From Planctomycetaceae bacterium (lineage in GTDB: Bacteria; Planctomycetota; UBA1135; GCA-002686595): DNA of 64,000 bases. Shown here one piece after another: positions 35,558-44,147 of the stretch. A program made the position numbers and the translations under genes. The notes under the pieces are model-generated. The model was not told the DNA's origin and did not search any database. It was given only the letters and a program-made list of their open reading frames with translations. The stretch covers positions 1 to 64,000 of the forward strand of contig WYBT01000012.1 of assembly GCA_011525785.1 (NCBI GenBank), in the 5' to 3' direction. Every line of letters starts with the position of its first letter. Positions within the stretch are counted from its first letter, which is position 1.

Positions 35558-36586
35558 ATGCGCTTCGAACGCGTCGCCCTGGCCGCGGTGGAGTACCTGC
35601 TCCCCGACGAGCGCATCCGCTCCGAAGAGTTGGAGCGCCGCCTGGCGCCGCTCTACGAGCGCCTGCGCCTGCGCGAGGGCCGCCTGGAGCTGATGACCGG
35701 CATCGCCGAGCGGCGCTTCTTCCCGCCCGGCACGCGTTCGAGCAGCGTCGCGACCACGGTCGGGCGCGCAGCCCTCGAACGCAGCGGCCTGGCCGCCCGC
35801 ATTGGACTGTTGATCCACGCTTCGGTCTGTCGCGACTTCCTCGAGCCGGCCACCGCCTCGGTCACGCACCACGCGCTGGGCCTCGACTCGCGCTGCGCGG
35901 CCTTCGACCTGTCCAACGCCTGCCTGGGCTTCGCCAATGCGCTGCTGGTGATCGCCCAGCAGATCGAGAGCGGCGCACTCGAGGCGGGCTTGGTGGTCTC
36001 GGGCGAGTGCGGCCGGCCGCTCGTCGAGCAGACCATCGCAGCGCTGCTCAGCGACCCCGGCGCCGACAAGGGCAAGCTCAAGAGCGCCTTCGCGTCGCTG
36101 ACGATCGGCAGCGGCGCCGCAGCCGCGGTCCTGGCTCGCGCGGACCTCGCGCCGGACGCTCCGCGACTGGTGCGAGGCATCGCTCGCGCGGCGACGCAGC
36201 ACCACGTCCTGTGCCACGGCGACCACGCCGGCGCCGGGATGCTCATGGAGACCGACTCGGAAGCGCTGATGCACGCCGGCGCGCGCCTGGCGCGCACGAC
36301 CTTCGACGACTTCCTCGCCGACGCCGATTGGACGCGCGCGTCGATCGAGCGCGTCGTCACCCATCAGGTCGGTGTCGCGCACCGCAAGCTGGTGCTGGGC
36401 GAGATGGGACTCGACCTCGCGCTCGACTTCCCCACCGTGGAGTCGCTGGGAAACATCGGCACCGTCTCGCTGCCGCTTTCGTTTTGCCGCGCGCGCGAGG
36501 CCGGCTTCATCGGCGCGGGTCAACGCGTCCTGCTGTGCGGCATCGGCAGCGGACTGCACTGCCTGATCCTCGGCGTTCAGACCTGA
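35558..36586 (+). CDS. OleA-like / KAS III thiolase-fold enzyme
   Basis: A 342-residue thiolase-superfamily protein. The nucleophile is C122 in LSNACLGFANAL, with H269 in VVTHQVGVAHRK and N299 in SLGNIGTVSLP completing the triad. In CRDFLEPATASV, E96 lies exactly 26 residues before the Cys, the spacing of the catalytic base E117 to C143 in Xanthomonas OleA, which condenses two acyl-CoAs head to head. FabH-type KAS III lacks this Glu. So it is more likely an OleA-type condensing enzyme than a fatty acid initiation enzyme. No oleB, C or D lies nearby. The ATG at 35558 is chosen; it is divergent from the TPR lipoprotein. Confidence 0.75.
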   Translation: MRFERVALAAVEYLLPDERIRSEELERRLAPLYERLRLREGRLELMTGIAERRFFPPGTRSSSVATTVGRAALERSGLAARIGLLIHASVCRDFLEPATASVTHHALGLDSRCAAFDLSNACLGFANALLVIAQQIESGALEAGLVVSGECGRPLVEQTIAALLSDPGADKGKLKSAFASLTIGSGAAAAVLARADLAPDAPRLVRGIARAATQHHVLCHGDHAGAGMLMETDSEALMHAGARLARTTFDDFLADADWTRASIERVVTHQVGVAHRKLVLGEMGLDLALDFPTVESLGNIGTVSLPLSFCRAREAGFIGAGQRVLLCGIGSGLHCLILGVQT

Positions 36587-36664
36587 ACGCGCCTCGGCGG
36601 GCAACGCGCGCTGCGGCTCGCTCGGAACGCGGCGCACACGACCCGCGAGCCTCGAGCAGATGCC

Positions 36665-36831
36665 CTAGCAGCCCGTTGAAAAAATCATTCGGCGCAGAAC
36701 CCGCCCGGATTGCGCCGGCTCGTCGTCGCGAGATCCTCGCTGAATCCGCTGATTCAGCTCCGGTCTCGCTCCTAGACCCGACGCAACCGGACGACTTCCG
36801 CGCTCGAAGCATTTTTTCACCGGACTGCTAG
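36665..36831. mobile_element. 167-bp MITE-like element with CTAG ends
   Basis: Terminal inverted repeats of 21 bases (36665-36685 and 36811-36831, two mismatches) run from CTAG through cagYccgKtgaaaaaat. Partial complementarity continues inward on both sides to a central perfect hairpin gctgaat-ccgctg-attcagc, so the whole unit can fold as one long stem. It contains no plausible gene. CTAG at both ends matches the target duplication left by some IS5-family transposases, so it may be a MITE moved by such an enzyme. It lies between the OleA-like gene and the tRNA terminator hairpin. Confidence 0.72.
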
Positions 36832-36839
36832 ACAGCACA

Positions 36840-36873
36840 CCGGGCGCGGGCACTCTCAAGTGACCGCGCCCGG
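36840..36873 (-). terminator. Hairpin terminator-like structure after tRNA-Thr
   Basis: A 10-bp perfect stem ccgggcgcgg / ccgcgcccgg with an inner 4-bp extension cact/agtg and loop ctca. It lies 12 bases downstream of the tRNA 3' end on the minus strand. No U-tract follows, as is common in GC-rich genomes. Confidence 0.5.
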
Positions 36874-36885
36874 CGCGCTGGAGAT

Positions 36886-36960
36886 TGGAGCCAGAGACGG
36901 GATTCGAACCCGTGACCCCCGCTTTACGAAAGCGGTGCTCTACCGCTGAGCTACACTGGC
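36886..36960 (-). tRNA. tRNA-Thr (anticodon CGT)
   Basis: Read on the minus strand, a full cloverleaf is present: acceptor gccagtg with ctctggc (one T-T mismatch), D-arm gctc-agcggta-gagc, anticodon stem ccgct/agcgg with loop ttcgtaa (anticodon CGT, reading ACG Thr), variable gggtc, and T-arm acggg-ttcgaat-cccgt. CCA is encoded after the discriminator T. A 16-base perfect palindrome (cgcggctcgagccgcg, 36987-37002) lies just upstream on the same strand. Confidence 0.9.
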
Positions 36961-37133
36961 TTTTTGTTCGTTGTGGTGCTCATCGACGCGGCTCGAGCCG
37001 CGCCGAGAGAGCAATTTCGAGGCGCTCGGCAACGCGCTGGGCACTGCGAGCGGCTGCGGCGCGAAGCTGCGAGCCTCGCACGTGCAGCCGATCCGTCCCG
37101 ATGGATGCGTCTCTAAGCGTCAGCCGCTGAGAG

Positions 37134-39215
37134 TCAATTCTGCGCAGCGGTTGCGCTGCCCGAGAGCTGCCCCACGCGCTCGGCGGCGGACATCGTGCTG
37201 GCCCCGAGCGCTTGCGCGGCCGCCTTGCGGACCGCAACAGCCGACTCGGAGCGCACCACGGCGTTGAGAATCGCGGCAGCGTCGCCAGCGGCGACCCCGC
37301 GACCGAAGATCGCAGTCAGGGCGTGCGCCGCGGCCTCGCGCACCGCGTCCGAGCGACCGGCGTCGCCGACCACGGCCGACAGCGCGGCCACGTGGCCGGC
37401 GTTGCCCGCGGTGACCAGCGCGTAGGCCGCCGGAACCGAGACGCCATCCGCGCGGTTCAGCGCGCTCGCCAGGTCGGCCGCAACAGCCGACACATCCGTG
37501 CCGGTGCCCGCGAGCCGCGCGAGGATGTCGGCGGCCGCCTGAGCTAGCGCGTCGGCGCGCTCGCGCTCGGCACCGAGCGTGTTCTCGAGGGCGGCCATCA
37601 CGGCGCTGAGGTCGGCGGCGTTGAACGCACCCGCGACCTTGTCGCCGAAGCTGTCGGCCACCTCGTCAGGGTTCGCAGCGGCGACGAACACCGGGGCAGC
37701 CGCCAGATGGGCTTCGCCGTCGAGTTCGTCGAGCACTTGATGGGTCGTGACGTCGCCGAGGCGATCGGCGACGACCACCAGGTCGACGCCGGCCATGCGC
37801 CGCAACATCGCCAGGCCTTGGATGCCGCTCGAGGTCCCGTTGACCAGCATGCCGGCGCCGCGCAGCGCATCGGCCGTGGCCTTGGCGCGGGCTTCGTCGC
37901 CGTCGATCACGAAGGCGGTGCGCAGGACGTTGCGCGATGCCACCGCGCCCAGGGCGCGGATCAGCTCGGCATTCGCGCGCGACTTGCCCCAGATCGCCAT
38001 GTTGCCCAGCGACACGACGGCTTCGTTCTGGATCGCGCCGTCCGCGCTGCCCATGGCGCGTGCCATGGCGGCCGTCGGCGCAGTCGCCATCTGCGCGAGG
38101 GCCCGGACGAGCACCACACCCGCGGCGCTGTCGTTCTCAGCCACGCAGGCGGCCAGGGCCGCGTCCGCGGCCACGGCGCCGCCCAGGCCGATAGCGATCG
38201 TCGCGTTGGCGCCGGCGGCCTCCCAAGCCGCGACGTCCGCGCCGCTGCGGCGCAGGCTCTCGATCGCGGCCACCTCGCCGGCGTGAGCGCGGGCGAGGCC
38301 GGCGTGGGCCGGAACGTGCGCCGGGTTCGCAGCAAGCGCGCGGTGGTAGCACTTCTTGGCCAGCGCGTCGGCGTACAGCGCGCGCGGAGTCGCGGTCGAG
38401 CTCAAGCGCCCGTCGGCGAAGCTCCACACCACGTCGCTCCAGTGGTAGTCGGACAGGACGCTCGCGCGCCGCATGTGGTAGTCGTCGCCGAGCTTGGTCC
38501 ACGCCACGGCCGCGTCTGCCTCGCCGCGCAGGGCGTTCAGCGCTTCCTGGGCGAGGTTACGGCACACGCCGTCCTCGTCGGACTTGGCGATGCGCGCGAG
38601 CGCGCCGACCGAACGCGGGTCGCGGATGCGCTGCAGCACCATCAACACGTTCTGGCGCAGGTACGCGTCGCTCGAATCGAGCACCTCGATCAGAGGCAGC
38701 ACCACGTCGACGTTCATCTGGGTCAACGCCTGGACGGCGGTGATGCGCCGCTCGTCGTTGCCCGAGTCGCTCAGCCAGCCGAGCAGGTGCGGGACCGCGA
38801 ACTCGCCGTGGTCGGCCGCCAGCTGGCGGATGGCCGCGGTGCGAGTGACCACGTCGTCGACGCCCAGGTCCGTGATCAGCTTGCGGATCGACTCTTCGTC
38901 GTTGCGGCGCTCGCGGCGCGCCATCTCGACCAGGCCCATCAGGCGCCGGCCGACCAGCTCCAGGTCGCCCTGCGAGGTCAGGATCTCCAGCCACAGCTTG
39001 TGGTCGGTCGAGCGCCACAGCTCGTAGGCCTGCTCGTTGGTCGGGTCCATCGAAAGGACCTTCTGGAAGGCGCGCAGCGCCTCTTCCTTGCGGCCGCGCT
39101 CGAGCAGCTCCAGGCCTTGCTTGAACGTGCTCTCCACGTCCTGAGCCAGGGCCACGGGGCCAGTCAGAAGGGCGGCGGCGAGCAGCAGACCAAGCTTCCG
39201 GTTCGATCCGGTCAT
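37134..39215 (-). CDS. Secreted TPR/HEAT-repeat protein with a degenerate receiver-like domain
   Basis: A 693-residue protein with a signal peptide (LGLLLAAALLTGPVALAQ) and a good AGGA Shine-Dalgarno. One TPR-like unit (27-60) is followed by HEAT/Armadillo-like helices (120-230), then a helical region. Residues ~432-546 read like a CheY receiver: AFVIDGDEARA, VDLVVVADRLGDVTTHQVLDELDG, APVFVAA, then GAFNAADL. The phospho-acceptor position is A483 (followed by D484) and the conserved Lys is absent, so phosphorylation is unlikely. HEAT-like helices return at 560-690. The combination of a signal peptide with a receiver fold is unusual. Function unknown. Confidence 0.7.
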   Translation of the reverse strand: MTGSNRKLGLLLAAALLTGPVALAQDVESTFKQGLELLERGRKEEALRAFQKVLSMDPTNEQAYELWRSTDHKLWLEILTSQGDLELVGRRLMGLVEMARRERRNDEESIRKLITDLGVDDVVTRTAAIRQLAADHGEFAVPHLLGWLSDSGNDERRITAVQALTQMNVDVVLPLIEVLDSSDAYLRQNVLMVLQRIRDPRSVGALARIAKSDEDGVCRNLAQEALNALRGEADAAVAWTKLGDDYHMRRASVLSDYHWSDVVWSFADGRLSSTATPRALYADALAKKCYHRALAANPAHVPAHAGLARAHAGEVAAIESLRRSGADVAAWEAAGANATIAIGLGGAVAADAALAACVAENDSAAGVVLVRALAQMATAPTAAMARAMGSADGAIQNEAVVSLGNMAIWGKSRANAELIRALGAVASRNVLRTAFVIDGDEARAKATADALRGAGMLVNGTSSGIQGLAMLRRMAGVDLVVVADRLGDVTTHQVLDELDGEAHLAAAPVFVAAANPDEVADSFGDKVAGAFNAADLSAVMAALENTLGAERERADALAQAAADILARLAGTGTDVSAVAADLASALNRADGVSVPAAYALVTAGNAGHVAALSAVVGDAGRSDAVREAAAHALTAIFGRGVAAGDAAAILNAVVRSESAVAVRKAAAQALGASTMSAAERVGQLSGSATAAQN

Positions 39216-39668
39216 GTCGTGGGTTTCCTGTGGCGGAACAGCCTGAGGCGGAACAGGGCGGGGGCTAGTCGCTGACTGACAGAGGCCGTGGCTCGCGAGC
39301 GTCCGTGCGCTCTGTCCTCCGCGCGCGGAGGGAGAGCGGGACGCGAGCGACCCAGGAGAGCAACCTCACCAAAGAGTCTTTGCCGGCGGGTCCGGGGCTG
39401 GCGCGGGAGACGCGCTGGCGGCGGATGCGCTTCGCTGCCGCTCGCGGCGGGTGGGACGGGCGCAATCGCGGACCCTTGGGGGACGGCTGGGACTAGGCAG
39501 CGGCGGGGAGCTGGCCAGGATCAGGCAGTGGTTTCTTGGGAGAGACAGGCGTGGGGTGAAGGTCGCCTTCCCGGTGAAAGGTCGGTGATGATAGCGGTGG
39601 GCGCCAAGCGGTCAAGCTGACGAGCCACGCGTTGCACGCACCGCTCGCACGGGGGCGACGTCCGCCGT
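39216..39668 (-). other. Gene-free region: promoter and long leader
   Basis: No plausible gene is seen on either strand in 453 bases. On the minus strand it holds the promoter at 39588-39615 and a long leader. Structures in the leader include a 16-base perfect palindrome cctccgcgcgcggagg (39316-39331) and caaag-agt-ctttg. A small RNA or regulatory leader is possible. Confidence 0.45.
39588..39615 (-). promoter_or_regulatory. Sigma-70-type promoter upstream of the HEAT-repeat gene
   Basis: On the minus strand, TTGACC (39610-39615) and TATCAT (39588-39593) are separated by 16 bases, a good housekeeping match in a GC-rich context. A transcript would begin near 39580 and leave a leader of about 365 bases before the ATG at 39215. 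Confidence 0.5.
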
Positions 39669-41273
39669 CTACCCGATACGCGTCGGCAGACTACCGCTTC
39701 GCGCAGCGCCAACCTTGGCCGACGTCGCGGCCGACGTCGGGGCGGGCTCGCGCAGCGCGGCCAGAGCGGCGCGCACCTGCGGCGGCGTGGGAGCGAAAGC
39801 GAGCAGAACGCTGAGCCGCGAATCGTTCAGCGCCCAGTCGGGCAGGAGCTGTGGCGAGCCGAACCAGAGCAACACGCCGCGGCGATGGCGCTCCAGCCCG
39901 CCGCTGAGCGCGTCGCGAAGCTGGCGTTCCTCATCCGGTGTGAGTCCATAGCTGCCGCGCCAGGCGCCGAATTCGAGCACGGCGACGGCCAGTGCGGCGG
40001 CCTGAGTCCCTTGTGCAGGGCGCGCGTCGGACGCGAACGCCTTCCAGGCGCTCTCGAACTCCACCCCCACTCGCTCCGGGGCCGACGCGGCGAGATCGAA
40101 CTGCGAGGCGCCCGACCACGGGGCGCCCGACCACGGGGCGCCCAGCCAGCGCAGCGAAGCGCGCGCGAGCGCATCGGCCAGCGCCGCTCGTTCACGCGCA
40201 CTTGCGCGCTCCGCTCCGCGCCGGCCGCCACGCTCGGCCAGCCGCGCCTGTCGCTCGCGCAACGCAAAGGCGCGCTGCGCAGCCCGCTCCAGCCGCTCGG
40301 CGGACAGCGAACCGTCGGCGAGCGCCGCGCGCAGCTCTTGTGCGGCCGCGAACGGGTCGTGCGGACACAGCAAAACGTCGCAGCCGGCCGCCAGCGCTCG
40401 CGCGTAACGGCGCTCGAAGCGCGCCAGTGCGCCCATGTCCATGGCGTCGCTCAGGATCGCGCCGTCGAAGCCCAGCTCGGCGCGCAGCACGCCCTCCAGC
40501 GCCGCGTGCGACAAGGTCGCGGGCAGTCCGGGCTCGCCGCTCAGCGCGGGCGCATCCAGGTGTCCGACCATGCACGCATCGACGGCGTGTTCAATCAGCG
40601 CGCGGAAAGGCATGAGCTCGATCTCGTGCAGCGCGGCGCGGCTGCGCTGGATGCGCGCGAGTTCGACGTGGGTGTCGACCTGCGTGTCTCCGTGGCCGGG
40701 AAAGTGCTTGGCGCAACCGAGGACACCCGCGCGGTGCAGCCCGACCAAGAAGGCGCACGCGCGCTGCGCCGCGGCCGGCGGCTCGTCGCCGAAACTGCGC
40801 ACCGCGACGATCGGGTTGGCGCGCTCGGTGTTGACGTCGGCCACGGGCGCGAGCACCAGCCCCACTCCGCGCTCGAGCGCCTCTTCACCGGTCAGCGCGC
40901 CCGCAGCGACCAGCCAGTCGAGCCCGGAGCGCTCGTCGCGTTGCGCCAGGGCCGCGCTGGCCAGCGCCAGCGCCGGCGGCAGGCGGGTCGCGTCATCGAA
41001 GTGCAGCCCCGCGCCCTGCTCGAGATCGCAGGCCACCAAGGGCGCGGCGTGTCCGGCGGCGGCGCACGACTCGCGCACGCTTTGGAGCTCGCGCCGCGGC
41101 GAACGCGCACCGCCGGGGATGCGCCCGAACGCGACCACCAGCGCGGGCGGGAACTGTGCGAGGTAGTCCCGCGGCGGCACGACCGCCGTTGCGCTCGCCA
41201 GGGTTCCGGGCACGCGCACTTGCGGCGCCAACACGGCGCCGATCCAACGCTCGATCGTGGGGTCCGAACTCAA
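39669..41273 (-). CDS. nagZ: Beta-N-acetylhexosaminidase (NagZ-like, GH3) with extra C-terminal domain
   Basis: A 534-residue GH3 enzyme. The NagZ hallmark KHFPGHGDTQVDTH is present, with the nucleophile Asp in LSDAMDMGAL. It removes GlcNAc from anhydro-muropeptides in the cytoplasm. Standard NagZ is ~340 residues; here ~190 extra C-terminal residues form a second domain containing an AVAVLEFGAWRGS strand and LLWFGSPQLLP, like the GH3 C-terminal domain. No signal peptide. A TTG at 41273 overlaps the anmK stop by 4 bases (TTGA), fitting translational coupling. Confidence 0.82.
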   Translation of the reverse strand: MSSDPTIERWIGAVLAPQVRVPGTLASATAVVPPRDYLAQFPPALVVAFGRIPGGARSPRRELQSVRESCAAAGHAAPLVACDLEQGAGLHFDDATRLPPALALASAALAQRDERSGLDWLVAAGALTGEEALERGVGLVLAPVADVNTERANPIVAVRSFGDEPPAAAQRACAFLVGLHRAGVLGCAKHFPGHGDTQVDTHVELARIQRSRAALHEIELMPFRALIEHAVDACMVGHLDAPALSGEPGLPATLSHAALEGVLRAELGFDGAILSDAMDMGALARFERRYARALAAGCDVLLCPHDPFAAAQELRAALADGSLSAERLERAAQRAFALRERQARLAERGGRRGAERASARERAALADALARASLRWLGAPWSGAPWSGASQFDLAASAPERVGVEFESAWKAFASDARPAQGTQAAALAVAVLEFGAWRGSYGLTPDEERQLRDALSGGLERHRRGVLLWFGSPQLLPDWALNDSRLSVLLAFAPTPPQVRAALAALREPAPTSAATSAKVGAARSGSLPTRIG

Positions 41274-42469
41274 CGAGCAGCTCCCGCAGCTTCGAAGGAC
41301 GGGGGACTGAGCTTGCCGAGCACGCGTCCCGCGCGCGCTCGCGTGGCCGAGGGGCTGCTGACGGCTTCGCCCAGGACGCAGCGCGCCGCGAGCGTGGCGA
41401 ACACCAGCGCCTCGCGCGCGTCGGGGTCGACGTCGAAGTCGGCGCCGCTCACCACCGGATGGGGACAGCGCAGCGCGAGCGTGTCGATCAGCGGCGCGTG
41501 CGCAGCGCCGCCGCCGCACACCACCAAGTAATTCCAGCGCGCTCCGCCGAACTCCTTGAGCGCGCGCACGACGCTCAGCGCGACGAAGTTCGCGGCGCTG
41601 GCGAGCAGGTCCTCGCTCGACTCGACGCGCAGTTCGCGCGCGCGGGCGAGCACCTGCTCGATCCAGGCAGCGCCGAAGGTGTCGCGACCGGTGCTCTTGG
41701 GCGGCGCGCGCAGCAGAAAGGGGTGCGCGGACAACTCGCTGACCAGGGCCTCGTGCACGCGGCCGCGGGCGGCGACGGCGCCGTTGTCGTCGAACGGCGC
41801 GCCGAGCAGCTTGCGCGCGAGGCCGTCGAGCAGCGCGCACGCCGGTCCGACGTCGAAGGCGCGCACGCCCTGCTCCTCGAGCAGGGTCAAGTTCGACATG
41901 CCGCCCAGGTTCAGGACCGCGACAGGCCGCGGCAGGGCGGCGAAGATCAGATCGTCGGCGAGCGCGGAGAGCGGCGCGCCTTCGCCGCCGGCCGCGATGT
42001 CGCGCTGGCGAAAGTCGCTGACCACGGCGCAGCCGCAGGCCTCGGCTACGAAATCGCCGTCACCCAACTGCAAGGTAGCCGGCCCGCAGGCTTGTTCGCC
42101 GTCGTGGTGCCACACGGTCTGACCGTGGCTGCCGACGAGTTCGACGCGCTCGCCCGCGGCGCGCTGCGCACTCGCCACCGCGGCGCCGAAGGCCCGACCA
42201 AGGTCACGCGAGAGCACAGCGCTCTCGCGCAGGCCCGTGGGCGCGCCGTCGAGCACCGCGCGCACGCGTCGAGCGAGCTGCGGCTCGAAGGCCAGGGTGT
42301 CGAACCACACCACGCGCGGAGTGCGCAGCCCGCCGCGCCACTCGGCGCCATCGAAGCGCACCAGCGCGACGTCGATGCCGTCCCCCGATGTGCCAGAAAG
42401 CACGCCGGCGACGAGCGCGCGGCCCTCGCGCACCCGCGCGCCAAGATCGTTCAGCCAGTGCGTGTTCAT
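41270..42469 (-). CDS. anmK: Anhydro-N-acetylmuramic acid kinase
   Basis: A 399-residue AnmK-family protein. GVLSGTSGDGIDVALVRF is the family signature, with VGSHGQTVWHHDGEQ, LQLGDGDFVAEACG, VVSDFRQRDIAAGGEGAPL and LNLGGMSNLTLL following. It hydrolyses and phosphorylates 1,6-anhydroMurNAc to MurNAc-6-phosphate. Together with the NagZ-like gene downstream (TTGA overlap) it forms a cytoplasmic cell-wall recycling pair. The ATG at 42469 gives the normal length. Confidence 0.9.
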   Translation of the reverse strand: MNTHWLNDLGARVREGRALVAGVLSGTSGDGIDVALVRFDGAEWRGGLRTPRVVWFDTLAFEPQLARRVRAVLDGAPTGLRESAVLSRDLGRAFGAAVASAQRAAGERVELVGSHGQTVWHHDGEQACGPATLQLGDGDFVAEACGCAVVSDFRQRDIAAGGEGAPLSALADDLIFAALPRPVAVLNLGGMSNLTLLEEQGVRAFDVGPACALLDGLARKLLGAPFDDNGAVAARGRVHEALVSELSAHPFLLRAPPKSTGRDTFGAAWIEQVLARARELRVESSEDLLASAANFVALSVVRALKEFGGARWNYLVVCGGGAAHAPLIDTLALRCPHPVVSGADFDVDPDAREALVFATLAARCVLGEAVSSPSATRARAGRVLGKLSPPSFEAAGAAR

Positions 42470-42533
42470 GCGCAGGGCGCGGCAGGATAGCGAGCGCTGG
42501 CGCGCGAGCGGCGCACCTGCCACGATCGCGCGC

Positions 42534-43946
42534 ATGACTCCGCGCAGCAGCCCCAAGTCGGTCGTGCTGGTCGTCGACGACGACAGCGACATCCGCATCT
42601 CGCTCGAGATGATGCTCGGCTACGAGGGCTACGAGGTGTGGACCGCGCGCGACGGCGAAGAAGCGCTGGCGCGCATCGACAAGGAGGCGCAGGCCGGGCG
42701 CGGCGCCGATGTGGCGCTGTGCGACGTCAAGATGCCGCGACTCGACGGCCCCGGGCTGCTCGACGCGCTGGCCCAGCGGCCGCAGCGCCCCAGCGTGATC
42801 ATGATCAGCGGCCACGGCGACGTCCCGACGGCCGTCGACGCGCTGCGTCGTGGCGCCGTGGACTTCCTGGAGAAGCCGCTGGAGCAGAACCGCGTCGTGA
42901 CCTCGCTCAAGAACGCGCTGCGGGAGCGCGCGCTCGCAGCGGAGAACCGCGGGCTCAAGCGCGCGCTGAGCGAGCCCTGGAAACTGCTCGGCGAGAGCGC
43001 GGTGATGCGCCAGCTGCGCGAGCAGGTCGAGCGCGTCGCGGCCAGCGAGGCGGCGGTGCTGATCAGCGGCGAGAACGGCTCGGGCAAGGAAGTGGTAGCG
43101 CGGCAGATCCACCTCTCGAGCGCCCGCGCGGCGGGCCCGTTCGTGCCGGTCAACTGCGCGGCCATCCCTTCGGAGCTGATCGAGTCCGAACTTTTCGGCC
43201 ACGAGAAGGGCAGCTTCACCGGCGCCTTCGAGCGGCGCATCGGACACTTCGAGGCGGCGCACGAAGGCACGCTGTTCCTCGACGAGATCGGCGACATGCC
43301 GCTGGCGGCGCAATCCAAGCTCTTGCGCGCCCTGGAGACGCACGAGATCTCGCGCGTCGGCGGTCAGCGCCCCATTCCGGTCGACATCCGCGTGATCGCC
43401 GCCACCAACGCTGACCTGCGCGCCGCGGTCGAGACCAAGTTCTTCCGCATGGACCTGTACTACCGGCTCAACGTCGTGCCGCTGCGCGTGCCGGCCCTGC
43501 GGGAACGCCCCGAGGACGTCCCCGCGCTCGCGCGCCGCTTCCTGGGCGAGTTGGCCGCGCGCTCGGGGCGGGCGCCGCTGGTCCTCGACGACGAAGCGCT
43601 GGCGCTCTTGATCTCGCTCCCCTACCCGGGGAACGTGCGCCAACTGCGCAATCTGCTCGAGGGCGCCTGCGTGCTGGCCGACGGACCGGTGATCACGCGC
43701 GCTGTGCTCGAGGGCATCCTCGAGGGCGGCGCCGCCCTCAGCGCCCCCCCCACGGCGGCCGCATTGCCCGCCGGCGACGACCCGTTCAGCGCCCCGAGCT
43801 TCGAGCAGTTCAAGGACCGCAGCGAGGCGCTCTTCATCCGCCGCAAGCTGGCCGAGAACGACGGGAACATCAAACGCACGGCCGAGTTGCTCGGCATGCA
43901 GCGCTCGCACCTGTACAAGAAGCTCGACCGCTACGGACTGCGCTAG
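42534..43946 (+). CDS. NtrC-family sigma-54-dependent response regulator
   Basis: A 470-residue protein. The receiver (1-130) has the acid pair VVLVVDDDSDI, phospho-acceptor D64 in ALCDVKMPRLDG, and FLEKP with the Lys. The AAA+ domain has Walker A GENGSGKE, the sigma-54 contact loop GHEKGSFTGAF (GSFTGA, a common variant of GAFTGA), and LFLDEIGDMPLAAQ. A Fis-type helix-turn-helix ends it (RTAELLGMQRSHLYKKLDRYG). The ATG at 42534 is divergent from anmK. No histidine kinase is adjacent, so its signal is unknown. Confidence 0.9.
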   Translation: MTPRSSPKSVVLVVDDDSDIRISLEMMLGYEGYEVWTARDGEEALARIDKEAQAGRGADVALCDVKMPRLDGPGLLDALAQRPQRPSVIMISGHGDVPTAVDALRRGAVDFLEKPLEQNRVVTSLKNALRERALAAENRGLKRALSEPWKLLGESAVMRQLREQVERVAASEAAVLISGENGSGKEVVARQIHLSSARAAGPFVPVNCAAIPSELIESELFGHEKGSFTGAFERRIGHFEAAHEGTLFLDEIGDMPLAAQSKLLRALETHEISRVGGQRPIPVDIRVIAATNADLRAAVETKFFRMDLYYRLNVVPLRVPALRERPEDVPALARRFLGELAARSGRAPLVLDDEALALLISLPYPGNVRQLRNLLEGACVLADGPVITRAVLEGILEGGAALSAPPTAAALPAGDDPFSAPSFEQFKDRSEALFIRRKLAENDGNIKRTAELLGMQRSHLYKKLDRYGLR

Positions 43947-44147
43947 CGCAGATCGTGGGCCCCAGACCGCGGGCCCATGACGCGAACCCAGCGCGCTCAC
44001 GATGCAGCCGCGCCCGCGGGTCCGAGGACTTCGCGGGCGCGGTGCGTGTTTCGCGCTGGGCGCGTCGACGGGGCTGTGCGCCTTCGAGCGGCGCTGCGCG
44101 GGGTTCGCGCGCAACGCGTGCGCGCGGAAGCCTCGGAGCGCAGTTCG

